Positions 14,700-24,605 are shown, counted from the first letter of the stretch. The stretch: 24,736 nt of DNA from JBKBXU01 sp046313675 (GCA_046313675.1 JBKBXU010000022.1:1-24736); one strand, 5' to 3'. Notes: a model not told the origin generated them from the letters alone. Program-made: numbers and translations.

Positions 14700-15602
14700 C
14701 TAAAAAAACAATTGCTGAGCCAGTCTGAATGTGTTGCAGTGAGCTTCCACAATATCTATTATTCGGTCAGAATATCCCCCACCCATGGTTACTGATACGG
14801 GAATGTTATGTCTGATACAATAAGTAAACACCATCCGATCTCTCTCCTTACAAGCCTCACGGCTAAGTGAAATTTTTCCTAACTTATCCGAAGAAAGTAT
14901 GTCAACACCCGATTGATAAAATACAAAATCAGGTCTAACATATTCAAATAGATAGTCTAAATTTTCCTTAAGAATATTGAGATAGTCCTCATCACCGGTT
15001 GAATCCTCCAAGGCTACATCCAAGTCCGACGTTTGCTTCTTATGCGGAAAGTTATTTTTCCCATGAATACTAAAAGTAAATACATTCTCATTATCAGCAA
15101 ATATCTCAGCAGTTCCGTTACCCTGATGAACATCAAGGTCTATTATCAGGATTTTATATGCAAGATTCTTTTTTAAGAGATAATTTGCCGCTATAGCTAT
15201 GTCGTTTAAAAGGCAAAAGCCCTCCGCCGCATCAGAAAACGCATGGTGTGTTCCACCTGCCACATTCATTGAAACCCCATAGTCAAAAGCATACAAAGCT
15301 GTTTGAACAGTCCCTCCGGCAATTAACACTTCCCTTTCCACAAGTTCTGCAGATAATGGAAAACCAGACCTTCGCTCTTCCTGCTTGGAAAGAGATAGAC
15401 TTTTTAATTTGTCCCAATAAGATTTTTTGTGTGCTAAAAGAATGATTTTTTCATCAACAGGCGAAGGATAGAAAAGATTTTCCTTCTCTATCGTCCCTTC
15501 ATAAAGCAACTGTTCAGGAATAAGATCGTACTTAAGCATGGGAAAACGATGGCCTTCCGGCAAAGGATGATTGTATATATCAGACCAGGCAATTTTTAAC
15601 AT
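14700..15602 (-). CDS. Histone-deacetylase-family zinc amidohydrolase
   Basis: The HDAC/AcuC/APAH superfamily removes acyl groups from lysine, polyamines or related amides. The 300-residue protein has the active-site His pair GGTHHAF (His119-His120), the zinc ligands Asp157 and His159 in IIDLDVHQGNGT, and Asp234 in YQSGVDIL. The transition-state Tyr277 sits in TMGGGYS. All catalytic residues are present, so an active enzyme is expected; the substrate is unknown. The N-terminus (AWSDIYNHPLPEGHRFPM) resembles the bacterial class II-like group. It lies 16 bp downstream of the DUF493 gene on the same strand and is probably co-transcribed with it. There is no signal peptide, so it is cytoplasmic. 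It is convergent with the B12 operon. Confidence 0.93.
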   Translation of the reverse strand: MLKIAWSDIYNHPLPEGHRFPMLKYDLIPEQLLYEGTIEKENLFYPSPVDEKIILLAHKKSYWDKLKSLSLSKQEERRSGFPLSAELVEREVLIAGGTVQTALYAFDYGVSMNVAGGTHHAFSDAAEGFCLLNDIAIAANYLLKKNLAYKILIIDLDVHQGNGTAEIFADNENVFTFSIHGKNNFPHKKQTSDLDVALEDSTGDEDYLNILKENLDYLFEYVRPDFVFYQSGVDILSSDKLGKISLSREACKERDRMVFTYCIRHNIPVSVTMGGGYSDRIIDIVEAHCNTFRLAQQLFF

Positions 15603-15618
15603 TAAAAATCTATGTTAA

Positions 15619-15879
15619 TTACAGGGAAATTACCCCTTCTACTTTTGCTGCCTGTGCATATATATTAATGACTTCATCTTCCGAAGACATATATTTACAC
15701 GAAGTGATGCTTATATATTTGCCATTCCTTGAAAGTTTTGTACCTACATCCTCATTATTCAGAATGTTAAAAATTTCATCTTCTTTATTTCTGGGAACTA
15801 TAAATTTAAACATGTAAAAAGAAGGCCAATCAAGTTGGGATAATTTCTCTCGCAGCCCTTCAAACTTTTTGTCTTCCAT
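15619..15879 (-). CDS. DUF493 (YbeD-like) family protein
   Basis: This is an 86-residue cytoplasmic protein with the DUF493 pattern: a WPSFYMFKFIVP strand near the N-terminus, a central KLSRNGKYISITSCKYM pair of strands, and a helix with SSEDEVINIYAQAAKVEGV. The fold is a ferredoxin-like alpha/beta sandwich similar to ACT-type regulatory domains. In proteobacteria a member neighbours lipoyl-synthesis genes, but the function is not settled. Here it stands between mltG and the HDAC-family gene on the same strand, 16 bp before the latter. The length is normal. Confidence 0.85.
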   Translation of the reverse strand: MEDKKFEGLREKLSQLDWPSFYMFKFIVPRNKEDEIFNILNNEDVGTKLSRNGKYISITSCKYMSSEDEVINIYAQAAKVEGVISL

Positions 15880-15945
15880 AAATTACAAAGAATATTGAAC
15901 TTAATTCATCGTAAACAACATCAAAAATGGAAAATAAATTTCTAA

Positions 15946-16995
15946 TTATCGATAAATACCAAGTTTATTTAACTTATTCTGATATTTACGCGCATTCTCC
16001 AGATGTTCTTCATAGGTTTCAGCAAATACATGCCCTCCTGAAAGATCATCTTTTGCACAGAAAAACAGGTAATCGTGTTCGGAATAATTCAGTACCGCAT
16101 CTATTGCAATGGGAGGAACAGTGAATACCGGTCCTGGAGGCAATCCTTTTTTTCTATACGTATTGTAAGCCGATTTTATACTCTTATGCTTCTTCAATAC
16201 CCTTTTAAGCCGTTTCTGTCCGGCAGCGTAGACAACTGTTGGATCCGCCTGTAAGCGCATATCGTTATTAAGTCTGTTAAGATACAAACCGGCAACATGC
16301 GGCATCTCATCTTCTACTTTTGTTTCTGCATACACAATCGAAGCTAAAATACCCACCTCAACAGGAGAAAGGCCTATCTCTTCACACCTGGCCAATTTTT
16401 CATCATTCCAATAAGCCAAATACTCTTCATAAAGCCTTTCAAGCAACTCGCCGGGATTAACATCCTTGTATACCCAAAAATTATTTGCTATAAAAAGGCT
16501 ATATACAGATTCTTTATCAAAATCCGGATATGCCAGCAATATAGAATCCTGCTCTACCAGGCCAAAAAAATCCATTTCACTTATTGAAAGTTCTTTGCAA
16601 AAAGACTTTACAACATTATAACGCAATTGTCTTACTGGAATTGATACCTGTACAAAGGGTCTTATTTCTTGATTTTTTAAATGATATAGGATTTGAAAGT
16701 TGTTCCAGTCCTTTTTGATCTCCAACAACTTTTTTTCAGGATTTTGAGCCTGGATCAAATAAGCCAGCATTTGCAAAGACCATGATTGGGTAATAATATT
16801 TTTACCTGAGAGAGAGTCAATTATTGTGTAAATATCCTGATCTCCTGAAACATAAAAATGATATTTATCTGATTTAAACTTAGTATTAGGAAGAAGTAGG
16901 AGTTGCACAAACAGAAAAAACAAGACACCACATAACACCAGTCCTGTTATCTTCAATTTTTGATTTTTTTTAACCGGTTTTTTTTTGCCTCTCAT
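15946..16995 (-). CDS. mltG: Endolytic murein transglycosylase MltG
   Basis: MltG cuts nascent glycan strands inside the chain and is thought to set where they end. A basic cytoplasmic tail (residues 1-15) precedes one membrane helix (about 16-36). The periplasmic part starts with a LysM-like region (YHFYVSGDQDIYTIIDSL). The catalytic YceG domain carries ASIVYAETKVEDEMPHVAG (Glu224 aligns with the catalytic Glu of E. coli MltG), NRLNNDMRLQADPTVVYA, and the end blocks KKGLPPGPVF and PIAIDAVLN. Length 349 is normal. Its gene is followed after 66 bp by the DUF493 gene. Confidence 0.95.
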   Translation of the reverse strand: MRGKKKPVKKNQKLKITGLVLCGVLFFLFVQLLLLPNTKFKSDKYHFYVSGDQDIYTIIDSLSGKNIITQSWSLQMLAYLIQAQNPEKKLLEIKKDWNNFQILYHLKNQEIRPFVQVSIPVRQLRYNVVKSFCKELSISEMDFFGLVEQDSILLAYPDFDKESVYSLFIANNFWVYKDVNPGELLERLYEEYLAYWNDEKLARCEEIGLSPVEVGILASIVYAETKVEDEMPHVAGLYLNRLNNDMRLQADPTVVYAAGQKRLKRVLKKHKSIKSAYNTYRKKGLPPGPVFTVPPIAIDAVLNYSEHDYLFFCAKDDLSGGHVFAETYEEHLENARKYQNKLNKLGIYR

Positions 16996-17061
16996 AAATA
17001 TATTAGAGTGTAGAGAGTAAATAACAATGAAACCACTAAAACGCTAAGAAGTGAATCGAAA

Positions 17062-17556
17062 TTATCTTTTTTCGACTGTTATTGGGATGTTTATAAACTT
17101 ACCTTCGGTAACTTTTATTTTCTTTTGAGGATTACCTCCAAGTATCATTTCCATTTCAAATTCGCCTACAAGCATACCCTTCTCTTCATCTAAGGTAAGT
17201 ATTTTGATACTTCCATTCTGAGGCTTAAACAATTCCTGAATCCCTGGCTCCATATAGCGAACATAGGCTTCTTTTCTACTGTTGCTAAGGTCGATGGCTT
17301 TTTCTGATGGATTAATAAAGACAAATGTGCTGAATTTATCATTACTTAGGGACAATTCTTTATGACCTCCGGTAATAATCCTCATATTAGCCTTCATGTC
17401 TTTAATAATAAAAGGCTTACCATTGATAAGACAAGAAAACACACCTACATTTTCCGTTTTACCTTCTTCAACATTCTTTGTCATAAAAGAAGACAACATC
17501 ATAAAGCCGATTAGAGCGCTGATGGAGAGGGTGTGTTTCTTGAAAGTATTTCTCAT
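17062..17556 (-). CDS. Exported hypothetical protein (164 aa)
   Basis: I recognise no named family. The N-terminus has a hydrophobic signal or anchor (SISALIGFMMLSSF, about 11-24). The roughly 135-residue remainder looks like a beta-rich domain, starting VGVFSCLINGKPFIIKDMKANM and ending VTEGKFINIPITVEKR. The 'INGKPF' beginning and the ending 'V..G.F.N.P' are common in small Bacteroidota lipoproteins and periplasmic proteins of unknown role, but no lipobox Cys is visible at the signal end, so a secreted or anchored periplasmic protein is more likely. It lies 66 bp upstream of mltG and 118 bp after the large HExxH gene on the same strand. No terminator is obvious in either gap. Confidence 0.75.
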   Translation of the reverse strand: MRNTFKKHTLSISALIGFMMLSSFMTKNVEEGKTENVGVFSCLINGKPFIIKDMKANMRIITGGHKELSLSNDKFSTFVFINPSEKAIDLSNSRKEAYVRYMEPGIQELFKPQNGSIKILTLDEEKGMLVGEFEMEMILGGNPQKKIKVTEGKFINIPITVEKR

Positions 17557-17674
17557 ATTCCTATAACCTGATTAAAACTGACTTTGTTGTGATTTATAAT
17601 TTTAATCAGAATTTTTAGTATTTTTCCTATGATCCTAAAGTAGGTATTTAATTCGACATTTCAAAGAGAATCCA

Positions 17675-20533
17675 TTAAAAAAGTAAATTAAAAAGCATCT
17701 CATAGGAAAAAGATTCTTCTAATGGCAGATAACTTACCCTTGTACCGATGTTACTGGCAAAAGGGATATTTAAAAAATGGACATCAAATGAAATTTCTGT
17801 ACCAAAAGAACGATAGTTAACTTGCCTTTCCGGGATTCTTCCCTGGGCAACATCAAAGAAAAAACCTGTATTAATCCTTTTTAAATAGACAAGTGGCCCT
17901 ATTCTCCAATCAGGGTATAACAAAGGCATAAGATAATCTGCATATAATCCTTTGAATTCATCATTAAACTGCATAAAGTAACCTCTTGGGGCTGGCACTA
18001 CATTTATAAAATTATAAGAACCTGGCAAATGATTTACATAAGCTGCAGAAAGCTTTAAACTATGGTGTCTCAAAATGCCTGGGAAAAACAAGTCACCATT
18101 AAATGAAAATACAGAGCCGTATTGCCGAAACCCCTCAAGACTATGTCTGTAATTTAAAAAAACCGATTGTCCCAATTTTGGCCGAAGGTCTCTGAGAGCC
18201 ATTTTTAAATACCTGAATGCAGAAAGCTGATATCGCATTACAAACACACGATCCAAAGGAAATTCATCCGGCATAGAGGTTAAAGGGTCAATCACAATAA
18301 AATTTGAGCCTATTAACGGGGTAATTCCTCTTCGATACTTACCACGGGTGAGATTTAAGGGTACACGTATATCACCGCCAATCCTTTTTTCCCTCCATTC
18401 CAGCAAATCAGATTGCATATTTTCATCCTGAACAAACGTCCTCCGGTTACCTATGGACGAGTTTAAGCGAATAGTAGGAAACCATCCTAAATAGGAGTAG
18501 TTAACATAAAAAGAACCTGCCTGTTCATTAATATTATATCTGTATCCGCCATCAATAACCGAAGTGCTTAATAAATTTTGAGATAGTACACTTACCCCGG
18601 AAAAAACCCTGTTATTGCTAAAATCCAGGCTCACAGGACCCCAACTATGAATATTGATAAGGTTACGCCACTTAGAATACTTCCTGGATTCATAATGTTG
18701 TTCTGTAATAGTATCTAAAGGAATCACGCCGGGTTCCTGAGTCAACACCTTCTCGTGTATTTTCAAGGAAGTATTCTCAATCTGATGAAAAGCAATCCAT
18801 TCCGATGGATTGATATCGGCAACAACCACGTTGTACCCATCGGCCTGATAATCGGCATAAACCATTCGCTTCCCATCAGCAGATACGTCTGGGTGAAATG
18901 CTCCATACAGACTTGAAGTAACCTGAAATAGTGATCTGTCAGATATATTGAGGGCATAAATATTATCAATACCGGAATATGTGCCATGAAAATATACGAA
19001 GCCATCCTTAACTACCGGCTGGCTGATATCTTCAAATCCTGGAGCAAGCAATTCTTCTGCAACACTGGTATTCAAATCCAGAATTTCGATACCCTTCCCT
19101 CCTTTTTGTAAAGTAATATAAACGATCTTTTCATCGTCCTCTACCCATGTAGGAGTTAACAAAAAATACTTTTCGGGATGCTGAAAAAAAGTATCTTGTT
19201 TAGTAGCTTCCGGATCTATTATAACGAGATAATATGAATTATCCGGCAGCACTTCAACCGCAGCAATTTTTTTCCCATCATTTGAAAATGCAGGAGACTG
19301 CAAAAACCTCTTATGAGTTAATCGCTTCCGTTTTTTTTCTTCAAGGTCGTAAATAAAAACGTCCTGCCATACCCTGTTTTGCCAACGCTTGTCGAAGGTA
19401 TATTCTGACCAGGTAATTTTATTCGCTTTTGCCGAAATTCGTGCCGAAGAATAAAATCCACCTGTAAATACATGTTCTTCACTGCCATCCTGATGCAATG
19501 CCACAAATTGTTGAATATGGCTCAATCCGGATTTTTCAGCTACAATGACACTATCGTTAAGAAATTGTGGAAATCTATAGCTGGTATAAACCTTCTTTTG
19601 AGAATCATTCACCTTGACAAATTCACTTGTTTCCAATGCCATGGCTTGGCTTAACCATAAACTGTGTAATTCTTTCAGAGAATGCCTATAATACCTCCAT
19701 TTGTTTAAGCCGGAATGTTTTCTGATGGCCCAGGAAAAAGGGATTATGAGATAAGGCTTACGCGCAGAAAAGTTAATAGCATCTTCCCATATTGCTTTAC
19801 CGTATTTAATGCGCCCCATAGTTATTAAATGATAGCCGGTAGAGTAAAAGTCCGGAATAAAATCTCGAAAAGATCCAAAAAAAGCTTTTTCATAAGAATA
19901 AACACCATATTCAAGGACCTGCGCCCTTAAAGGCATTTCAAAAGAAGGCAACCTCCCCCGGCCTGAATTGGTAAGAACCGTTTCTGCCAATACTGCATCG
20001 CCTTCAAAAAACCAAGCAGGAAGAAATGCGCCTAATACAGCCCCCACTCCCTGTTCTCCTAACAAGTAATAAATAATATTGGTAACCCCCTGTCTCATCT
20101 TATCAATCTGTACCACATGCCGAAATTCATGAATAGCCAACTGTTCCAACCAGTCCTGGGGATATAAATTCTGAGGGGGAATGGTATAAAACTCTGCCCG
20201 GTAAGGAGCAAAAGTCACAAAAGCATTTGATATGCTTAATTGGTTATGCAGGATGACTGATATCTTTCTTGGAGAGTGATTAAGACTTTGACCTGCATAT
20301 AAATAGACTGTTTCAAGTATGGAAACCAGGCGATTTGCTTCCCCGGAAAAATCAGATGGAAAAATAACCTGAAAATTTTCAGTGTGAATTTGTTCCCACT
20401 TTACTGAAGCAGGATCCTGTCCAGAAAGTGTGAATTGGCAAAGGGCTGTTTGATGCAGTAATAAAAAAAATAAAATAGTCGTAAAGCAACTAAACAGTAC
20501 ACCCTTTAACTGCTTTAACTTATTCATATACAT
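17675..20533 (-). CDS. Outer-membrane protein: HExxH metallopeptidase-like, TolB-like propeller and C-terminal beta-barrel
   Basis: The 952-residue protein begins with a signal peptide (about 1-32, ending ALCQ). An N-terminal domain (about 40-310) has LAIHEFRHVVQ (HEFRH at 135-139) and, 35 residues on, PAWFFEGDAVLAE. His135, His139 and Glu177 fit the zinc ligands of a gluzincin-type peptidase. Residues about 330-620 form a TolB/WD40-like propeller with repeated blocks such as SPAFSNDGKKIAAVE and HPDVSADGKRMVYADYQADG. From about 650 to the end the sequence alternates like a barrel, with an aromatic C-terminal residue (MLFNLLF), as in outer-membrane proteins. A barrel carrying a propeller and protease-like head would face the periplasm or surface; function is unknown. 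Two Met starts (20533 and 20527) are equally plausible. Confidence 0.85.
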   Translation of the reverse strand: MYMNKLKQLKGVLFSCFTTILFFLLLHQTALCQFTLSGQDPASVKWEQIHTENFQVIFPSDFSGEANRLVSILETVYLYAGQSLNHSPRKISVILHNQLSISNAFVTFAPYRAEFYTIPPQNLYPQDWLEQLAIHEFRHVVQIDKMRQGVTNIIYYLLGEQGVGAVLGAFLPAWFFEGDAVLAETVLTNSGRGRLPSFEMPLRAQVLEYGVYSYEKAFFGSFRDFIPDFYSTGYHLITMGRIKYGKAIWEDAINFSARKPYLIIPFSWAIRKHSGLNKWRYYRHSLKELHSLWLSQAMALETSEFVKVNDSQKKVYTSYRFPQFLNDSVIVAEKSGLSHIQQFVALHQDGSEEHVFTGGFYSSARISAKANKITWSEYTFDKRWQNRVWQDVFIYDLEEKKRKRLTHKRFLQSPAFSNDGKKIAAVEVLPDNSYYLVIIDPEATKQDTFFQHPEKYFLLTPTWVEDDEKIVYITLQKGGKGIEILDLNTSVAEELLAPGFEDISQPVVKDGFVYFHGTYSGIDNIYALNISDRSLFQVTSSLYGAFHPDVSADGKRMVYADYQADGYNVVVADINPSEWIAFHQIENTSLKIHEKVLTQEPGVIPLDTITEQHYESRKYSKWRNLINIHSWGPVSLDFSNNRVFSGVSVLSQNLLSTSVIDGGYRYNINEQAGSFYVNYSYLGWFPTIRLNSSIGNRRTFVQDENMQSDLLEWREKRIGGDIRVPLNLTRGKYRRGITPLIGSNFIVIDPLTSMPDEFPLDRVFVMRYQLSAFRYLKMALRDLRPKLGQSVFLNYRHSLEGFRQYGSVFSFNGDLFFPGILRHHSLKLSAAYVNHLPGSYNFINVVPAPRGYFMQFNDEFKGLYADYLMPLLYPDWRIGPLVYLKRINTGFFFDVAQGRIPERQVNYRSFGTEISFDVHFLNIPFASNIGTRVSYLPLEESFSYEMLFNLLF

Positions 20534-20666
20534 ATATTATTTACCTTTTAAAAGTATTTAATTTTAAGTTTTTTTATGTAATATTACTCGCAGATTATAA
20601 CAGACTTTTAATTTTTATAAGTATTATTAATAAAGTGAAATTTAGCCATAATAAGTAATAAATTTA

Positions 20667-23327
20667 GTGGAAGATTTTCCTAAAACCATAGTAGAAACAT
20701 CTTTATTTTCCTGCTTTAACAACAACCAGGAACTATACTTTGCCATTAACAACATTGGTGAAATAAGATCATTTTGCCCTAATTTCAAAGATTTTTCAGG
20801 TTATACGGACGAAGAATTAAATCAAAAATTTATTTATGAGCTGTTCCCTCTTAATGAAAGAAATATACTAAAAAATCTTATAAAATCAGCTAAAAACGGT
20901 GAAGGAGAAATCCACGAGAATCATTTTCTTTGTAAAAATGGATCAATAAAAACCATTTCCTGGAGCCTTACTTTTATAAATAAGCCTAATATTTATTTTG
21001 CTATTTGTCGTGACACCACTAAAAAAAACATATTAGAAAAGGAAATTTTAACCAAATATAAAGAAGTTGAAAAAGTATTATCCCTGATCCCTGAAATAAT
21101 AATCTGCTTTGACTCAAATAATAAAATTGTTAAGATCAATAATTCCATTACAGACATTACGGGAATACATTCAGAATTTTATCTTAACAAATTCCCTGGA
21201 TCATTAAATCTAAATGATCAAATAGAAAAACAAATAGAAAAGGCACTTGCAACAGTAAAATCTACTGGAAAAAAATATAAACAAATTTTCCATTTCAGGA
21301 AAGAAAGAGAACGGATTTTTGAGGGAATTTTTGTGCCGGAATTTAATGATACTGAGTTGTCCGGAATAATTTTATCTCTTAGGGATGTTAGCAAATATGA
21401 AGAAGTAAATAAATTTCTTGAAGCAACACACAAACAGCATAAGGCATTGTCTGATGTCGGCAAACATCTGTTATTCAAAACCAGCCTGTCAACGATTTTT
21501 GAGAAATCCGTTCGAAAAATTAATTTCATCCTTGATATTGATTCTTGTTATATAGCGGAATACAATCTTAATGACCAATACCTTAAAATTAAAGCAGGTT
21601 ATGGTCTTGATGAAGTAATCATTCCGTCAAAAATACCTTATGATACTGATTCACTGGCAGCCTATGTTTTAGATTCAAATAAACCGGTTATAATAGAGAA
21701 TATCCATTCTGAGAACAGATTTAATACCAAAAAACTTATTCTTAACAACAACCTTTTTAGCGGAATTTTCACTTTGATAAAAAGCAGAAAAGGACCATGT
21801 GGAATCCTCTGCATAGAGTCAAAAAATTATCACAATTTCCAAAATTCATCCATTTCATTTATAGAATCTTTTGCCAATCTTTTGGCGGCAATAAAGGATA
21901 AAAAATACACAGAACAGAAAGTTGTAAAATCGGAAAGAAGTTACAAAGACCTATTTAATTACAGCTCTGACTTTATTTTTATACTAAATAAAGAAGGAAA
22001 AATTCTGGATGTAAATAATTCTTTTCTTAACTCCTTCCAACTAAATAAAAATGAAATTGCCGGAAAAGAGTTTAGCGAACTATCTTTTTTTAGTACAGCA
22101 AAACCCATTCAGATGTTCATATCAGATTTATCTGATGATGATCAAAAATTTACAATGCAATCATCCTTTTACAATTCAAATGTAAAATGGATTGAATTTG
22201 CACTTAGGAAAGGGACATATTTTGGCAAGGAAGTTATCATTGCCAATGGACGGGATATTACACAAATTAAGTTATCAGAGGAAAATTCTAAAAAAAGCCG
22301 CGCCATGTACAAGGCGTTGGTAAACACAATAAATGATGGCATCTTATTCACCAATGAACAAGGACTTATCCAGTTTTCAAACAACAGATTTCATGAAGCC
22401 TTTGAATACCTAAAAGATTCAGAAGGAAAAACGATTGACGAGATTTTTAAGGAGTTTAATTTAAATATAAAAGAACACCTGATTACCAATAATCGGTTTA
22501 TTAAGAACACGGAACTCGAAATAACCACGCCAAAAGGAAATAAAAAATGGTTTCTCATTGATAGCAAAGAAATCGTTGCTGACAACCTCTTTAACGGCTA
22601 CCTTAATACTTTTCAAGACATAACAGAAAGAAGATCAGCCTCTCTGCTACTAAAAGAAAAAAACGAAGAATTAAACACCTTTATATACAAAGTCTCCCAC
22701 GATTTAAAAGGCCCCTTATCGTCTGTTAATGGCTTAATAAGTTTAATCCGTATCGAAAAAAATCCGGATGCCATATGGAATTACCTTAGCATCCTGGAAA
22801 AATGTATTGCAAGAATGGAAAACATCCTTTTTGACCTCCTTGAAATCACAAAAATACAATCGGCGAAGGCTGAAAAGGTAAACATCAATCTACGCTCTTT
22901 TACTAAGGAAATTATTGAATCCCTTCAACACATACCCAATGTTGAAAAAATTCGAATAGAAATAGATATACCTGAAAATCTAACCATACTTGCAGCAAAA
23001 AATCTAATTTCAAGCGTATTGCAAAATATTATCATTAATGCGTTTAAATATCACAATCTGCATAAAAATGATCCATATGTGAAAGTAGTAATGGCTGAGA
23101 AAGAGTCCCATCTTGAAATCGTGGTTTCAGACAATGGCCCAGGCATAGATCAGGATTCGAAGAACAAGGTATTTGATATGTTTTTTAGAGCCAACAGCCA
23201 TACCGAAGGAAGCGGTTTGGGTTTGTATATAGTAAAAAATGCACTCAAAAAATTGGAAGGGAGTATTCACTTGGAGTCAGACAGGCATAGCGGAACAAGC
23301 TTTTTCATAAAAATCCCAATAAATTAA
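20667..23327 (+). CDS. Cytoplasmic multi-PAS/GAF sensor histidine kinase
   Basis: The 886-residue protein has no membrane segment. The domains in order are PAS (about 20-120), PAS (about 135-245), GAF (about 260-412), PAS (about 425-537), PAS (about 545-655), HisKA (about 668-735) and HATPase (about 775-886). The H-box is YKVSHDLKGPLSSVNG (His678). The N-box has Asn791 in NIIINAFKYHN, followed by DNGPGID (822-828) and GSGLGLYIV (848-856). All kinase motifs are intact. The ORF starts with GTG at 20667; the first in-frame ATG lies far inside, so GTG is needed to keep the first PAS complete. It is an orphan kinase, and no receiver domain or regulator gene is adjacent. Its kinase core resembles that of 6769-8076. 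The signal is unknown; GAF and PAS repeats suggest a soluble small ligand or redox cue. Confidence 0.9.
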   Translation: MEDFPKTIVETSLFSCFNNNQELYFAINNIGEIRSFCPNFKDFSGYTDEELNQKFIYELFPLNERNILKNLIKSAKNGEGEIHENHFLCKNGSIKTISWSLTFINKPNIYFAICRDTTKKNILEKEILTKYKEVEKVLSLIPEIIICFDSNNKIVKINNSITDITGIHSEFYLNKFPGSLNLNDQIEKQIEKALATVKSTGKKYKQIFHFRKERERIFEGIFVPEFNDTELSGIILSLRDVSKYEEVNKFLEATHKQHKALSDVGKHLLFKTSLSTIFEKSVRKINFILDIDSCYIAEYNLNDQYLKIKAGYGLDEVIIPSKIPYDTDSLAAYVLDSNKPVIIENIHSENRFNTKKLILNNNLFSGIFTLIKSRKGPCGILCIESKNYHNFQNSSISFIESFANLLAAIKDKKYTEQKVVKSERSYKDLFNYSSDFIFILNKEGKILDVNNSFLNSFQLNKNEIAGKEFSELSFFSTAKPIQMFISDLSDDDQKFTMQSSFYNSNVKWIEFALRKGTYFGKEVIIANGRDITQIKLSEENSKKSRAMYKALVNTINDGILFTNEQGLIQFSNNRFHEAFEYLKDSEGKTIDEIFKEFNLNIKEHLITNNRFIKNTELEITTPKGNKKWFLIDSKEIVADNLFNGYLNTFQDITERRSASLLLKEKNEELNTFIYKVSHDLKGPLSSVNGLISLIRIEKNPDAIWNYLSILEKCIARMENILFDLLEITKIQSAKAEKVNINLRSFTKEIIESLQHIPNVEKIRIEIDIPENLTILAAKNLISSVLQNIIINAFKYHNLHKNDPYVKVVMAEKESHLEIVVSDNGPGIDQDSKNKVFDMFFRANSHTEGSGLGLYIVKNALKKLEGSIHLESDRHSGTSFFIKIPIN

Positions 23328-23655
23328 ATATTTTTCGCATAAACGGATTTTTTTGGAACAGAAATTGTTATTAAACTATAAAATTTATAAATTTTCCTCC
23401 TTAAGCAGTTATGTGTTGAAACTTTAATCATCATTTATCTGTATAATAAAGGGTTCTAAAAAAAGGCAAGAAATAATTTTTTTTAGAAGGAAATTAACTA
23501 ATTTTACCCCTGAAATATGCGTGAATCATTACTAATAGACTATAATTTCATTATATTATCAAATAAGATTACCATAAAGGTAACTTCTTCGCCGGTAAAG
23601 ATATTTATATCCATTGACAGATTAAGATTAAAATCAATAAAGGTCAGAAAATAGT
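23328..23655. other. Gene-free AT-rich stretch upstream of the nuo operon
   Basis: This 328-bp stretch separates the kinase gene from nuoA and presumably carries the nuo promoter. No exact TAnnTTTG box is present; TAATTTTA near 23500 is one base off. No GC-rich hairpin with a T-run closes the kinase gene. A 45-codon ORF (23517-23654) ends one base before the nuoA ATG but looks like chance AT-rich translation. Confidence 0.5.
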
Positions 23656-24039
23656 ATGAACGAGGCAAATGAATTAAACCCCTATTTCCCAATAGGTTTA
23701 CAATTTCTTGTAGCATTAGGGTTTGTAAGTGTTACCCTACTCGCCAGCTGGCTTATCGGCCCAAAAACCAAAACGAAAAACAAACTTGATGTTTTCGAAT
23801 GTGGAATTGAATCTGTCGGCAATGCCCGGATGCAATTCTCCATTAAATACTTCTTAGTGGCGACATTGTTTGTTTTATTTGACGTTGAAGTAATTTTCTT
23901 ATATCCTTGGGCTGTTAATTTCCGCGAATTTATCGATGAAATGGGGATTTACGGACTTCTAAAAATGCTCCTTTTTATGAGCAGTTTATTAGTCGGATTC
24001 TTTTATGTAATTAAAAAAGGAGCCCTTGATTGGGAATAA
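23656..24039 (+). CDS. nuoA: NADH-quinone oxidoreductase subunit A
   Basis: NuoA is a small membrane subunit of respiratory complex I, at the junction between the peripheral arm and the membrane arm. The 127-residue protein has three membrane helices (about 11-32, 67-86, 98-118). The family block KLDVFECGIESVGNARMQFSIK sits in the first loop and FLVATLFVLFDVEVIFLYPW in the second helix, with conserved acidic residues. It is the first gene of the nuo operon, followed after 29 bp by nuoB. The short N-terminus and ATG choice match relatives. Confidence 0.97.
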   Translation: MNEANELNPYFPIGLQFLVALGFVSVTLLASWLIGPKTKTKNKLDVFECGIESVGNARMQFSIKYFLVATLFVLFDVEVIFLYPWAVNFREFIDEMGIYGLLKMLLFMSSLLVGFFYVIKKGALDWE

Positions 24040-24068
24040 TTTACCGAATATTTAAATTAATTTAACTT

Positions 24069-24605
24069 ATGGTAGATATAGTAAAAGCCCCCGAAGGAAT
24101 GGATGGTCCCGGCTTTTTTGCAACATCGCTTGACAGAGCAGTTGGACTTGCCAGAAAACATTCTCTTTGGCCTTTACCATTTGCTACATCTTGCTGTGGA
24201 ATTGAGTTCATGGCCACAATGGGATCAACATACGATCTGGCTCGCTTTGGAGCAGAACGCCCCAGCTTCTCTCCCAGACAGGCAGATCTTCTTTTAGTTA
24301 TGGGTACCATCGCAAAAAAAATGGGACCGGTACTAAAGCAAGTTTATGAGCAAATGGCTGAACCTCGTTGGGTAGTGGCAGTCGGAGCATGTGCCTCAAG
24401 TGGTGGAATATTTGACACCTACAGTGTACTACAGGGAATTGATAAAATAATTCCGGTAGATGTATACGTTCCCGGTTGCCCTCCAAGGCCTGAGCAAATC
24501 ATTGATGGAATACTCAGGGTTCAGGATTTAGTTCAAAATGAGCCTTTAGGATATAGAAATTCACCTGAATACAAAAAACTACTAGCCTCATACGGTTTGG
24601 AATAA
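24069..24605 (+). CDS. nuoB: NADH-quinone oxidoreductase subunit B
   Basis: NuoB holds the N2 4Fe-4S cluster, the last cluster before quinone in complex I. Its four ligands are present: the tandem pair Cys42-Cys43 in TSCCGIEFM, Cys108 in VGACASSGG, and Cys137 in PGCPPRPE. Length 178 is normal. The gene lies between nuoA (29-bp gap) and nuoC (3-bp gap), so they are co-transcribed. The N-terminal start at 24069 gives the usual short leader before SLWPLPF. Confidence 0.98.
   Translation: MVDIVKAPEGMDGPGFFATSLDRAVGLARKHSLWPLPFATSCCGIEFMATMGSTYDLARFGAERPSFSPRQADLLLVMGTIAKKMGPVLKQVYEQMAEPRWVVAVGACASSGGIFDTYSVLQGIDKIIPVDVYVPGCPPRPEQIIDGILRVQDLVQNEPLGYRNSPEYKKLLASYGLE

Noticed and set aside
15927..16124. 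65-codon plus-strand ORF
   Set aside because: It lies almost wholly antisense to mltG, which has intact family motifs.
23517..23654. 45-codon ORF ending one base before nuoA
   Set aside because: The composition is that of translated AT-rich spacer (many Ile, Lys, Ser), with no hydrophobic or domain pattern; proximity to nuoA is likely chance.
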